Assembly (NCBI GenBank): GCA_963732925.1
Contig: CAVTBJ010000007.1
Span: 62,001 to 126,000 of the forward strand
Length of the DNA stretch: 64,000 nt
From: DASZRZ01 sp963732925
Lineage (GTDB): Bacteria > Acidobacteriota > Terriglobia > Terriglobales > Acidobacteriaceae
Reading direction: 5' to 3'
The notes beneath the pieces are model-generated. The model was not told the DNA's origin and made no database searches. It saw only the letters and a list, made by a program, of their open reading frames with translations. The stretch's first letter is position 1; every line of letters begins with the position of its first letter. A program made the translations under genes and the position numbers. Shown in pieces: positions 54,396 to 63,160 of this stretch.

Positions 54396-55079
54396 ATGAA
54401 TATTCTGCTGCTTGGACCTGGCAAGACCGGATCGCTGGTTGGGGAAGTCTCTCGTGAACGCGGGCATTCCGTGAACATCCTGGACGAGCCGGACAACCAG
54501 GATGGCGCCGGCCTGACCCCATCCACGCTGGCCAAAGTGGACGTGGTCATCGACTTCACCACGCCCCATGCCGTGCTGCGCAACATCGAGCGCTGCGCGG
54601 AGATGAAGACCAACATCGTGGTGGGCACCACCGGATGGTACGGCGAAATCCCGCGCATTCGCCAGTTGGTGGAGAGCAGCGGCATCGGGATGCTCTACGC
54701 CGCCAACTTTTCCGTAGGCGTCAACCTCTTCTTCGATATCGTCCGTGCTGCCGCTCCCGCGCTGGGCTATGGATACACGGGAGCCATCAAGGAGCGCCAT
54801 CATGTCCATAAGAAGGACGCGCCCTCCGGCACCGCCGTGGCCTTGCAGCAGGTGGTGAAGGCAAGCGCCGGGCCGGAAGTCCCCATTTCGTCTGTCCGCG
54901 AAGGGGACGTCATGGGAGTACATACGCTCACCTTCACCTCCATTGCCGACACCATCACGCTGACGCACGAGGCCAAATCGCGGCGGGGCTTTGCCGAAGG
55001 CGCGGTGCGAGCGGCGGAGTGGCTGCGCGGCCGCCAGGGCTTTTACGATTTTCGTGAGGTGTGGCGGCAGATCGCCTAG
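54396..55079 (+). CDS. dapB: 4-hydroxy-tetrahydrodipicolinate reductase (DapB)
   Basis: The protein has 227 residues, a little shorter than most DapB (about 240-270). The NAD(P)H site is GPGKTGSLVGEV near the start. The second cofactor motif is VVGTTGWYGEIP and NFSVGVNLFFDIV. The substrate motif is ERHHVHKKDAPSGTAVALQQ, with the catalytic His pair and Lys. The end has LTHEAKSRRGFAEGAVRAAE. It acts in the lysine/diaminopimelate pathway and needs dapA and dapF elsewhere. An A/T-rich island lies before the start. Confidence 0.92.
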   Translation: MNILLLGPGKTGSLVGEVSRERGHSVNILDEPDNQDGAGLTPSTLAKVDVVIDFTTPHAVLRNIERCAEMKTNIVVGTTGWYGEIPRIRQLVESSGIGMLYAANFSVGVNLFFDIVRAAAPALGYGYTGAIKERHHVHKKDAPSGTAVALQQVVKASAGPEVPISSVREGDVMGVHTLTFTSIADTITLTHEAKSRRGFAEGAVRAAEWLRGRQGFYDFREVWRQIA

Positions 55080-55119
55080 CTTCGAGCACCTCTCCCGCCC
55101 ACCGGCCTGGTGCTCCAAC

Positions 55120-55147
55120 AAAAAAAACCCGGCCGAGGGCGGCCGGG
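55120..55147 (-). terminator. Rho-independent terminator of the sugar dehydrogenase
   Basis: CCCGGCC and GGCCGGG form a 7-bp stem (55128-55147). On the minus strand the stem is followed by eight T's. It lies 26 nt beyond the stop of the sugar dehydrogenase and 40 nt after the convergent dapB. Confidence 0.75.
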
Positions 55148-55173
55148 CTCTATCGCAGACACAGAACTCCCAA

Positions 55174-56499
55174 TCAACGCATGGACTGCTCTTGTCCTCC
55201 ACCCTGGTAGGTGACCCGCCACAGGCTGTTGGAGGAGTCGTCGGTGAAGACCAATGCCCCATCCTTGGTCTCGTTGATACCCACCGGACGTCCCCATACA
55301 TCACTGCCGTTCACGGTGAAGCCGGTCACGAAGTCCACATACTCACCGGTGGCTTTTCCACCGGGCGCGGGAACGTAGACGACCTTGTACCCCGTAAAAT
55401 TGGCGCGGTTCCAGGAACCGTGCAGGGTCACAAAGGCTCCCTGGCTGTATTCCTTGGGGAACTTGTTGCCGGTGTAGAACACGATCGCAAGCGGCGCCGA
55501 GTGCGACTGCAGGAGCACGTCCGGCACGGTCACCTTGCTCTTCAGGTCCGGCCGCTCCTTCACGCGCGAGTCGTGGTTCGGTCCCAGGTAATACCAGGGC
55601 CAGCCGTAGAAGCCGCCATCCACGATATGGGTGGTGTAGTCGGGCACCAGGTTGTCACCCAGTCCGTCCCGCTCGTTCACCACAACCCAGATCTGGTTGG
55701 TCGTGGGATTCATGGCCAGGCCGCTGGGATTGCGCAAACCCGAGGCGTAGACGCGCTCGCCGGAGCCGTCGGGATTGAACTCGAGTACGTTGGCGCGGTC
55801 GGTCTCAGCGGAGGAGTCGTCGATATTGCCTCTCGAGCCCACGGCAACGTACAACTTTTTGCCATCTTTGGAGAACAGCAGGTCGCGCGTCCAGTGGCCG
55901 CCTCCAAACGAGCGCCCTCCCGGAAGATCTGCGATCTTTTCCGACTTTCCGCCAGCTTTCAGATCGCCGTTCTTGTAGGGGAAGCGCACGATGGAATTCG
56001 TGTTGCCGACGTAGACATACTGCGGATTCGGCCCCGGGGGATAAAAGGCAATGCCGTATGGCATGGTCAGGCCGGTGGCAAAGACTTCGTTGGCCTTCAC
56101 CTTACCCTCGTCGTCCAGGCGGATCACACGAATCTGGTTGCCGGTGCTTTCCGCGATGAATAAATCGCCGTTGGGGGCAACTTCGATCTGCCGGGCGCCC
56201 TTGAGGTCGGTAACCACGCGTTCGATTTTGAAGCCGGCCGGGACCTTCGGCCAGGCAACCGCCGGCTGGGAAACATCATGCGAACGGTTGGCGACCGCCG
56301 GGGTAGCTCCCGGCGCGGGCAGGTCGGAAGTGGTGATGAGGTGCCGCGCACCCGGGCGGGCTTCGTTATAGTCGCTGTTTTGCCCCTGCCCCCGCTCAAC
56401 CTTCTGGGCGTGCAGCGAGAGCGCAAGGGGGGCCATGACCAGAACCGCAACCAGGACGCCCCCCCAAAAATTAAGATTTCTGCTTGTTCTGTTCAGCAA
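55174..56499 (-). CDS. Exported PQQ-type glucose/sorbosone dehydrogenase
   Basis: The protein has 441 residues. It opens with a signal peptide (LVAVLVMAPLALSLHAQ). The six-bladed propeller of GSDH-type dehydrogenases is indicated by NGDLFIAESTGNQIRVIRLD, ATGLTMPYGIAFYPPGPNPQ, HWTRDLLFSKDGKKLYVAVG, SGLRNPSGLAMNPTTNQIWV, and VDGGFYGWPWYYLG. Catalytic His and Arg are seen in GGGHWTRDL and GLRNPSGL. It is probably a periplasmic enzyme oxidising sugars and passing electrons to a c-type carrier; no PQQ genes are nearby. Confidence 0.88.
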   Translation of the reverse strand: MLNRTSRNLNFWGGVLVAVLVMAPLALSLHAQKVERGQGQNSDYNEARPGARHLITTSDLPAPGATPAVANRSHDVSQPAVAWPKVPAGFKIERVVTDLKGARQIEVAPNGDLFIAESTGNQIRVIRLDDEGKVKANEVFATGLTMPYGIAFYPPGPNPQYVYVGNTNSIVRFPYKNGDLKAGGKSEKIADLPGGRSFGGGHWTRDLLFSKDGKKLYVAVGSRGNIDDSSAETDRANVLEFNPDGSGERVYASGLRNPSGLAMNPTTNQIWVVVNERDGLGDNLVPDYTTHIVDGGFYGWPWYYLGPNHDSRVKERPDLKSKVTVPDVLLQSHSAPLAIVFYTGNKFPKEYSQGAFVTLHGSWNRANFTGYKVVYVPAPGGKATGEYVDFVTGFTVNGSDVWGRPVGINETKDGALVFTDDSSNSLWRVTYQGGGQEQSMR

Positions 56500-56655
56500 C
56501 AGGATTCTCCTTTAGCGCAATCCATATTATCTGCCGATGGCACGCCGCCTGACCAGCGGGTAGTGGGTCAGTTTTCGGGTTGCCAACAATTCAGTCGGAA
56601 CTAGTCCGATCTAAGAAGCCGGCGCATTAGGGGTGAGGGCTCGAACCGCCTCGGC

Positions 56656-56763
56656 TTAACGCAGCAGCAAATAGAATGCGACGACGTACGTGATCATCAG
56701 CAGCGGCACGTAGATGATCGGGATCGCGTCCGAGATGTGAAAGCTGCGATGCAGTATCAGCAG
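56656..56763 (-). pseudogene. C-terminal remnant of a small membrane protein
   Basis: Thirty-five codons on the minus strand read LLILHRSFHISDAIPIIYVP then LLMITYVVAFYLLLR and a stop, strongly protein-like and with one membrane helix. They follow an in-frame TAG, so no start is available and the upstream part is missing. It lies between two complete genes, beside a candidate regulatory unit. It is probably the stump of a gene removed when the neighbouring regulator arrived; that is inference. Confidence 0.45.
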
Positions 56764-56787
56764 CTACAAAGAAAAGTGCGCTGTGAG

Positions 56788-56813
56788 TCAAGAGTGATCA
56801 AGACGTCTGAAGA
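56788..56813 (+). promoter_or_regulatory. Three TCAAGA-like direct repeats upstream of the fusion regulator
   Basis: TCAAGA (56788), TCAAGA (56798) and TGAAGA (56808) are spaced exactly 10 bp apart. They end 18 nt before the ATG at 56832; a -10-like TAAAAT (56819-56824) lies in between. Direct repeats of about one helical turn suit head-to-tail binding by OmpR/PhoB-type domains, such as the one in this gene's product. Autoregulation is inference. Confidence 0.45.
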
Positions 56814-56831
56814 CATCGTAAAATATGGGCC

Positions 56832-58793
56832 ATGCCGCTAGGAGACAGATTGGAACGGCGTGCGGTTGAAGCGCTAGCTGGCCGCCGCGCAGAGCTCGAG
56901 CGCTTGGAGGTTTTTGCCTTAGGAGATGAACCGCTAGTGACGCATATTCAGGGCATTCCAGGGATAGGCAAAACTCACCTGCTGAATACACTGGCGGCAA
57001 GTATCGTCGGAAAAGGCGTTTTCGTTGTGCGGATAGACGCCCGCTGGTGCGAGCCTTCCCCGGCAGCATTGTGTCGAGCAATCTGCAGGGAAATCGGTGT
57101 CTCCGAGTCTGAAGATTTCGCGGTCGTGGCAAGCAGTCTGTCGGACGGGGCCAAGCGAATTCTCCTGGTGCTCGACAGTTACGAATCTTTCCGTCTGATT
57201 GACTCCTGGCTAAGGCAGGTTTTTCTGCCCTCGCTCGGAGAGAGCGTGCGCACGATCCTGTCGAGTCGCGAGCCACCCCGGCCAGCGTGGCGTATTGCAC
57301 CAGCGTGGAGAGGCCTGTTTGATTCGATGCTGCTGGAGACATTTTCTCCGGAGGTGGCGCTGGAGTATTTGACCTCGCAGGGTGTGCCTGAGGCCAGCGC
57401 TCGCGAGTTGAATCGGATTGCACGCGGGCATCCGCTAGCGCTTTCACTGGGATCGGCACTCTACTTTGCGGGCGTGCAGGTGCGCGGGAGCGCGGCTACT
57501 CGCTACCAGGTGCTGGAGCATATGGCGGAGCTCTTTCTGGAGGATGCCGATGCGGAAACCATCCAGGTAGTGCAGGCCGCCTGCCTGGTGAGAACAGCCA
57601 CGGCGCCGCTGTTGGCGGCCATGTTGCCCCATATGTCGGCCGATGAGGCACTCGATCGGCTGCGTGCGCTTCCATTTGTCAGCGCTGGTCCTCACGGATT
57701 GTTGGTGCATGAGGCCGTGCGTGGGCCGGTGACCGCTGCTCTCAAGTCCCGTGATCCGGTGCGATACCAGGCGTATCGGCGTGCAGCTTCGCAGGTGGTG
57801 CGTGACCAATACAGGCAGGCCCCGAGATCCGACCAATGGCGTTGCACCGCGGACGTACTCTACCTGCTTGAAAACGAGAACCTGCGCGAAGGTTTTTTCC
57901 CCACGACTGAGAGTTCGGTTTCAGTTGAACCGGCCCGCGCTGAAGATGGGAAAGCGATTGCAGAGATTGTTCGCAAGTTTGATGGACCACAGTCGCGTCA
58001 TGCGCTGGGGCAATGGTGGCAATACCATCCAGACTCGTTTTTTGTTGTGCGGGATGAGAGTGGCGGAGTGCAAGGTTTCTACCAGGCAATTGTGGCATCG
58101 AAGGTTCACAAGAATGTGATTGCGAGCGACTCGCTTGCGGCAAGCTGGTCAAGAGATCTTCCGCGTTCAGAAGACAAGGCCGCCACCCTCTGGCTGCGGC
58201 GTACGTTGGACCGCGATACGGGAGAAGGGCCGTCCTCTGGCCAAGCGGCCTGCTGGCTCGACATCAAACGCACTTATTTGGAACTGCGTCCGCGGCTGCG
58301 CTGGATCTATACCTGCTACTGCGATGCCGAGCTATATCGCCGCTCGTTCGAGCAATTGGGATTCCGGCTGTTGGACGAGGGACGCCCGGTCCTCGACAGG
58401 GTTTTGCAACACACATTTCGTCTCGACATGGGAGTGGATTCCGTAGATGGCTGGCTTGGCAACATGCTGGCCCAGGAAACCGGTACGGCAACTGGCGAGT
58501 CTGTGGGCAGCTCGACATTGCTGGATGAGCAAGCGCGTGAGTTAGTGATTAACGGAAGCCGAATTAGCCTGACTCCGCTTGAGTTCGGAGTCCTGGCATA
58601 TCTTGTGACCAGGCCGAACAGGGCTGTGGCTCGCTACGAACTGGTGGAAGCTGTGTGGGGATATGGAAAGGAAGCGTCAACCAGCAATGTGGTTGAGACG
58701 GTGGTGCGCTCCGTTCGACAGAAGCTGGGAGCGCACCGGAACACGCTTGAAACGGTGCGGGGAGTTGGCTATCGGTATCGGCCGACAACCTGA
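56832..58793 (+). CDS. Fusion regulator: P-loop ATPase, GNAT-like domain and PhoB-type winged helix
   Basis: The protein has 653 residues and no membrane segment. Residues 20-330 are a STAND/AAA-like ATPase: Walker A GIPGIGKTHL (41-50), Walker B ILLVLDSYE (110-118), a sensor TILSSRE (141-147) and GHPLAL (199-204). Residues 363-525 look like a GNAT acetyltransferase fold (EPARAEDGKAIAEIVRKF, SFFVVRDESGGVQGFYQAIV, RSFEQLGFRLLDEGRPVLDR). Residues 568-650 are a PhoB/OmpR winged helix (ISLTPLEFGVLAYLVTRPNR, AVWGYGKEASTSNVVETVVR, VRGVGYRYRP). STAND proteins act as ATP-dependent switches, and there is no receiver. It is convergent with a methyltransferase gene, with repeats just upstream. This domain order is new to me. 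Confidence 0.85.
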   Translation: MPLGDRLERRAVEALAGRRAELERLEVFALGDEPLVTHIQGIPGIGKTHLLNTLAASIVGKGVFVVRIDARWCEPSPAALCRAICREIGVSESEDFAVVASSLSDGAKRILLVLDSYESFRLIDSWLRQVFLPSLGESVRTILSSREPPRPAWRIAPAWRGLFDSMLLETFSPEVALEYLTSQGVPEASARELNRIARGHPLALSLGSALYFAGVQVRGSAATRYQVLEHMAELFLEDADAETIQVVQAACLVRTATAPLLAAMLPHMSADEALDRLRALPFVSAGPHGLLVHEAVRGPVTAALKSRDPVRYQAYRRAASQVVRDQYRQAPRSDQWRCTADVLYLLENENLREGFFPTTESSVSVEPARAEDGKAIAEIVRKFDGPQSRHALGQWWQYHPDSFFVVRDESGGVQGFYQAIVASKVHKNVIASDSLAASWSRDLPRSEDKAATLWLRRTLDRDTGEGPSSGQAACWLDIKRTYLELRPRLRWIYTCYCDAELYRRSFEQLGFRLLDEGRPVLDRVLQHTFRLDMGVDSVDGWLGNMLAQETGTATGESVGSSTLLDEQARELVINGSRISLTPLEFGVLAYLVTRPNRAVARYELVEAVWGYGKEASTSNVVETVVRSVRQKLGAHRNTLETVRGVGYRYRPTT

Positions 58794-58826
58794 ATTTGCT
58801 CTCCTCGCACTTGGTTGAATGGTGGC

Positions 58827-59918
58827 TCAGGAGCGAGCCTCAAGAATCAGGTTGAACGGAGTTTCCATGGCCACCCTCGCGCTCTGGAACCCCGCATCCT
58901 TGAGGATTGCAAGCAGTTGAGTCGCGCCGGCCTGCGCTCCCAGTGAATAGCGTCCTCCTTGTGATAGTGCGTTCTGGGTGCAGAGACCAGCGGAAGCCGA
59001 GTAGTACATCCTTGCTACCGGGCCGACATTTTCCTCAGAGCGGTCCTTCGCAAACGGCTCCACCAGCATCAGTGCCCCGTTGGGAGCCATTGCCTGACGA
59101 GAAGCCCAGACCGCTTCCAGCGGATCACCCATGTCGTGGAGTGAATCCATGAAGCAGACCAGGTCGAACTTCTCCTCGCTGCTCGCAAGCACCCGTGGGG
59201 TTGCCACCTCAAACCGAATCCGATCGGCCACTCCCGCCTGCTTCGCTCGTTCCCGCGCCACCGCAATCGAAGATTCATGGTAGTCAATTCCCACGAACGT
59301 TGATTTCGGTAATGCCTGCGCCATCAGAATGACCGACGCGCCGTGACCGCAGCCGACGTCGACTACACGGCCACCCTCGGCTAACCGCTCCTGGATGCCG
59401 CTGAGAGATGGAATCCAGGTTTGAGTCAGGTGCGCGCGGTATCCGTTGCGGAAAAAGGCCTCCGTTCCGGTGAACAGGCGGCAATTGTGCTCGTGCCAGC
59501 CGACTCCGTTGCCTGAGCGAAAAGCGTTAATGATTTTGTCTTCGCCGTGCCACAACGAGGCCGCTACGTCGAAAGCAGGGGGAAGAAATGCGGGACTATC
59601 CGGATTCGCCAAAACAAAAGCGTGTTCAGGCGGTAGTGAGTACTGGTTGGTATTAGCGTCGAACAGCACATATCCGCCGGCGACCTGGCCGTTAAGCCAC
59701 TCTCGGACAGAGCGTTCATTGGTGGCGGTGCGACGTGCCAGTTCATTCGAATTGATCGAACCGCTCTCTGCCATCGCCCGGTAAAGGCCGAGCTTGTGTC
59801 CAAGGTTGGTCATCACACCGGCCATGGCGGCTGCGAGATCTGTTATCACCTGGCCGGCAAACTGTTCGATTCTCTCCTGCATGTCTTCCCTGACGGTCGT
59901 TGCACTGGGACTTTGCAT
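58827..59918 (-). CDS. SAM-dependent methyltransferase with N-terminal winged helix (Rv2258c-like)
   Basis: The protein has 363 residues. The N-terminal 110 residues are a winged-helix domain (AAAMAGVMTNLGHKLGLYRA, INSNELARRTATNERSVREW, GYVLFDANTNQYSLP), as in Rv2258c and S-adenosylmethionine methyltransferases of the CoQ/polyketide type. The catalytic domain has motif I VVDVGCGHGASVILMAQALP, acidic loop FVGIDYHESSIAVARERAKQ, and motif with CFMDSLHDMGDP and MLVEPFAKD. It starts on the TAATG of the ydhR stop, indicating coupled translation. The substrate is unknown; a small hydrophobic or aromatic metabolite is usual for the fold. Confidence 0.88.
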   Translation of the reverse strand: MQSPSATTVREDMQERIEQFAGQVITDLAAAMAGVMTNLGHKLGLYRAMAESGSINSNELARRTATNERSVREWLNGQVAGGYVLFDANTNQYSLPPEHAFVLANPDSPAFLPPAFDVAASLWHGEDKIINAFRSGNGVGWHEHNCRLFTGTEAFFRNGYRAHLTQTWIPSLSGIQERLAEGGRVVDVGCGHGASVILMAQALPKSTFVGIDYHESSIAVARERAKQAGVADRIRFEVATPRVLASSEEKFDLVCFMDSLHDMGDPLEAVWASRQAMAPNGALMLVEPFAKDRSEENVGPVARMYYSASAGLCTQNALSQGGRYSLGAQAGATQLLAILKDAGFQSARVAMETPFNLILEARS

Positions 59919-60298
59919 TATCGACCTCCTGCCATGATGGCGTGTGGCTTTGAAGATTGCACCCAGAAACCCTGCAGAGGAGCCCGCGTGACAGCCGAGA
60001 GGGAACTCTCAACATTCCATAGTTGGGACTGGGTGGATACTACGTTAGGATTGAGGCGCACCGCCTGGACTATCGGGTGGTTCAGGTAAGCCTCGGCTGC
60101 TTCACGGTTGGCAAATAGATAAATGCCTCCCATCTCAAACTCCTCCTCCTGCAAGACCCATATCTTCCAGATCAGACCTTCTACCGTGGCAATGAAGGAA
60201 GCGGCTTCTCGGCTCTCGGAAAGCAAAACATCCGGCGGCACCTGCAACTTGAAGCGCAGGTACAAGATGGTGTAAGTGGTAGCACTCTTCTCTGACAT
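59918..60298 (-). CDS. YdhR-like monooxygenase domain protein
   Basis: The protein has 126 residues. The core, ILYLRFKLQVPPDVLLSES, GLIWKIWVLQEEEFEMGGIY and LFANREAAEAYLNHPIVQAV, matches YdhR (putative mono-oxygenase, dimeric alpha/beta barrel). The C-terminal 30 residues are not family-like. It is the first gene of a two-gene unit; its stop overlaps the methyltransferase start by 1 nt. Upstream, at 60374-60402, three direct repeats lie in the promoter region. GGAG stands just before the ATG. Monooxygenase activity in this family is only predicted. Confidence 0.85.
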   Translation of the reverse strand: MSEKSATTYTILYLRFKLQVPPDVLLSESREAASFIATVEGLIWKIWVLQEEEFEMGGIYLFANREAAEAYLNHPIVQAVRLNPNVVSTQSQLWNVESSLSAVTRAPLQGFWVQSSKPHAIMAGGR

Positions 60299-60373
60299 TT
60301 CATTTCTCCAATCTCTTTAATTTCTCCATCTGTGGCAGACACAGGTGAGTCTAGGAGTGCTAAAACGTTCCGA

Positions 60374-60402
60374 GATGAGAGCATGATGAGAAGATGATGA
60401 GA
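60374..60402 (-). promoter_or_regulatory. Three 11-bp-spaced GATGAGA direct repeats upstream of ydhR
   Basis: GATGAGA occurs at 60374-60380, 60385-60391 and 60396-60402, exactly 11 bp apart. It lies 76-104 nt upstream of ydhR. Direct repeats with an 11-bp period are the classic arrangement for PhoB-type winged helices, which bind head to tail once per turn. The neighbouring fusion regulator carries such a domain, so this is its likely target; that is inference. Confidence 0.6.
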
Positions 60403-60560
60403 ATTGGGTCTGTGCCGATGCACCGCTGCAGCATGCTGCTGGCTGCCCTCATGGATGGATGACGGGCAACTCGGACGTAATCGACATGGCTGGTAAACGC
60501 CGTAGGCGGAAACTGAGCCACCGGCCAGCGGGGAATCTCCATTGTGGGAGCGGGAAACGA

Positions 60561-63011
60561 TCAGTTCTGGCCGGTAAGGCTGAAATAATCGAAATTGGCC
60601 GTCGTGGAAGGCATGAACTCGTAATTGTTGGCCTCGACTCCTACCGATGCCGGCGAGAACCCGGAAGCGGAGAACGTGCCCGCGAGCAGCCACGTGCTGC
60701 CGCCGTTGATGCTGTAGCTGAACTGGTAGGTGCTGCCGGTTTTGGAGACGCGCAGCAGATTGGAAGAGCCCGGCATCACTGTCTTCAGCGGCAAGGGCTG
60801 CGATCCTGAACCATTGCTCACACGCCAGGCAGCCACATACACAGTGCTCCCGTAACTCCAGAACTCAAAGCGGATGAAGTTGTTCTGGTCCTGCCAGAAG
60901 AGAATGCCATAGCCCTGGGCGCGCTGCCCCAGGGCGGCGCCGTCGATTTTGGTCTCGGCCGTGAAGTCTCCCGGCTGCAACGGCGTGAGCAGGCGAACAC
61001 AATTGAGCAATCCCGGCCAGCAGTTGTGGGTGGAGCCCGCGGGCAGCACCATGCGCAGGTGTCCGGGATTCGCAGTGAGCGACCAGGTGGAGTTCCCCAC
61101 CGGGTCAACCCAGGTCCAACGCGGGTTCAGCACCGGGTCGCCGAAGCTTTCCAGGAACGTATTAGGAGTGGGAGGCGGGTTATCGTCGTAGGTGAACGAT
61201 GCAGCCGCCGGCAGCCCCAGGTTTCCAGCGGCATCGGTGGCCCGCACCTTGAACACGTAGGTTCCGGCAGCCAGCCCGGAATAGCTCATGGGCGAGACGC
61301 AGGTCTGGAACAAGTCCGGCTGCCCGCTGCCGGCGAAGGAGCAGTCATAACGCACGGCGTCGGCAGCGGCAAACGCAAACTGGGCGTTGTTCACGTAAAT
61401 CGTGTCTGCCGGGCGCTGGCTGATCACAACCACGGGAGGCACGGTGTCTACGGTAAACGCATACGTGGTTGCCGGACCCGCGGTTGTGCCGTCGAGCGCG
61501 CGCACGGCGAAGGTGTAGCGGCCATCCGCCAGCGGCGGAGAGCTAAAGGGCGAAGCGCATGGAAGATAAGCCGGAGTAGGGGAAGCCGAGAGCGAGCATT
61601 CGAAGCCGACCCCGGTCGCCGTGTCGGAAAATGCGATCTGCACTGCCGGAACATTTGTAGGATCGGTGGGGGTCTGCAGCAGCAGCGGAACCGGAGGCGC
61701 CGGTGTGGTGCTGGTGGTCAGCGCTTTGTAAATATCGAGCCGGCCGCCGCTGATGAGTTTTCCCTTTAGCCCGGCAACCGGATCGGCGGTGCTCACTAAC
61801 TGCTGCTTGAGCTGTTGCGCCGTTAAATTGGAGCGCGAGAGAAGCAGCGCCGCCGCCCCGGCGACGTAGGGCACCGACATCGACGTTCCACTCAGGTATC
61901 CATAGTTGTTCTGCGGCAGAGTGGAGAGAATCGAGACTCCCGGAGCGCCCAGATCGACCGTTGTAGGCCCGTAGCTGGAGAAAGCAGCGAGTTGGTCGCG
62001 ATTGTCGGTCGCCGCGACTGAAATTACGTTAGGCGCGTGAAATGAGACCGGGTACGAAGCAGTCACGTCGTCGTTCGACGAGGTGTTTCCCGCCGAAGCC
62101 ACGAACAGGATGTCGTAGCTGGCGGCGTTATTGATGGCATCGAGCAGCGCCTGGGAGTATGCGTCGAGGCTCCAACTGTTGGTCAGCACGCGAACGTTGA
62201 CTCCCGCCTGCCGGGCCTGAATGGCAAAATCGATAGCCTTGACCGCATCGGCCACGGTGCCGCTGCCGTTCGATCCGATAAACTTCAGGGCCATGATCGA
62301 AGCGTTCCAGCTCACGCCGGTGATGCCCACCCCGTTATTGCCCACCGCGGCCGCGATTCCGGCGACGTGAGTGCCGTGGTAGTGGTCGTCGAGCGGATCG
62401 CAGGTTCCCGCAATGGCATTGAACCCGTAAGTCCCCGCCGCGCAGCCGCCAATCCCGCCGGGATTGCGCCACATGTTGGCCGCCAGGTCGGGGTGGGTGT
62501 AATCCACTCCCGTATCAAGCACTCCGATGACCACGTTGCGGCTGTCGCTGGTCACGTCCCAGGCATCGATGGCGTCGACGTCATCGTTCTGGGTGCCCCG
62601 CCAGCCAAAGACATACTGGCCGGTATTGTGCAGCCCCCACAACTGGCTGAAGTAGGGATCGTTCGGCGTGGCATCAATGTTAAGCAGATAATTAGGTTCC
62701 GCGTAGAGGACGTCCGGGTTGCGCCGCAGGCGCGCGATCAGGGCGCTGGTGTCGCGGGAGCGCGAGCGCAGCCGCCGCAGTTGAAAGCCGCCCCGGCGGG
62801 AAAGCACCTCATCGGAAGCGCCCACGTTGGTTTCGGCTTCGGCGTGGATCAGGTTCAGAGCCGATTGCCCAAGCCCGTTGCGCAGCTTGACAAGAATCTC
62901 GCCGTCCGCCCGGCGCGCTCCTCGCCTGCCCTGGGCCATAGCCAATCTTGGCAGCAGGGCGCACGCCAGCATGGCCAGCAGCAGGAGTCGACAACAGCGG
63001 AGGGAGGTCAT
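60561..63011 (-). CDS. Exported subtilisin-like serine protease (S8) with C-terminal beta domains
   Basis: The protein has 816 residues with a signal peptide (LLLLAMLACALLPRLAMA), an I9-type propeptide (to about 110, ending DVLYAEPNYLL) and an S8 domain. The catalytic triad is D166 (VLDTGVDYTHPD), H212 (YHGTHVAGIA) and S377 (LSGTSMSVPYVAG), with N309 (ASAGN) as the oxyanion residue. Two Ig-like repeats follow (FECSLSASPTPAYLPCASP, YDCSFAGSGQPDLFQTC), then a C-terminal concanavalin-like domain (GYGILFWQDQNNFIRFEFWS, YSINGGSTWLLAG). It is a secreted degradative enzyme. Confidence 0.93.
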   Translation of the reverse strand: MTSLRCCRLLLLAMLACALLPRLAMAQGRRGARRADGEILVKLRNGLGQSALNLIHAEAETNVGASDEVLSRRGGFQLRRLRSRSRDTSALIARLRRNPDVLYAEPNYLLNIDATPNDPYFSQLWGLHNTGQYVFGWRGTQNDDVDAIDAWDVTSDSRNVVIGVLDTGVDYTHPDLAANMWRNPGGIGGCAAGTYGFNAIAGTCDPLDDHYHGTHVAGIAAAVGNNGVGITGVSWNASIMALKFIGSNGSGTVADAVKAIDFAIQARQAGVNVRVLTNSWSLDAYSQALLDAINNAASYDILFVASAGNTSSNDDVTASYPVSFHAPNVISVAATDNRDQLAAFSSYGPTTVDLGAPGVSILSTLPQNNYGYLSGTSMSVPYVAGAAALLLSRSNLTAQQLKQQLVSTADPVAGLKGKLISGGRLDIYKALTTSTTPAPPVPLLLQTPTDPTNVPAVQIAFSDTATGVGFECSLSASPTPAYLPCASPFSSPPLADGRYTFAVRALDGTTAGPATTYAFTVDTVPPVVVISQRPADTIYVNNAQFAFAAADAVRYDCSFAGSGQPDLFQTCVSPMSYSGLAAGTYVFKVRATDAAGNLGLPAAASFTYDDNPPPTPNTFLESFGDPVLNPRWTWVDPVGNSTWSLTANPGHLRMVLPAGSTHNCWPGLLNCVRLLTPLQPGDFTAETKIDGAALGQRAQGYGILFWQDQNNFIRFEFWSYGSTVYVAAWRVSNGSGSQPLPLKTVMPGSSNLLRVSKTGSTYQFSYSINGGSTWLLAGTFSASGFSPASVGVEANNYEFMPSTTANFDYFSLTGQN

Positions 63012-63160
63012 GGTCGCCGGCCGAGTTGCGCTCGACGTCTGCGACTCTAACGGAAGAGTAGACGGGAAGTTATTCTCAGAAGGACCTAGCTGGACGGGCT
63101 AGTCTGGCGGACTAGGAAGACGCTTCCGCACCGGGCTGTCTGCCACCACCTGCGCGCAGC

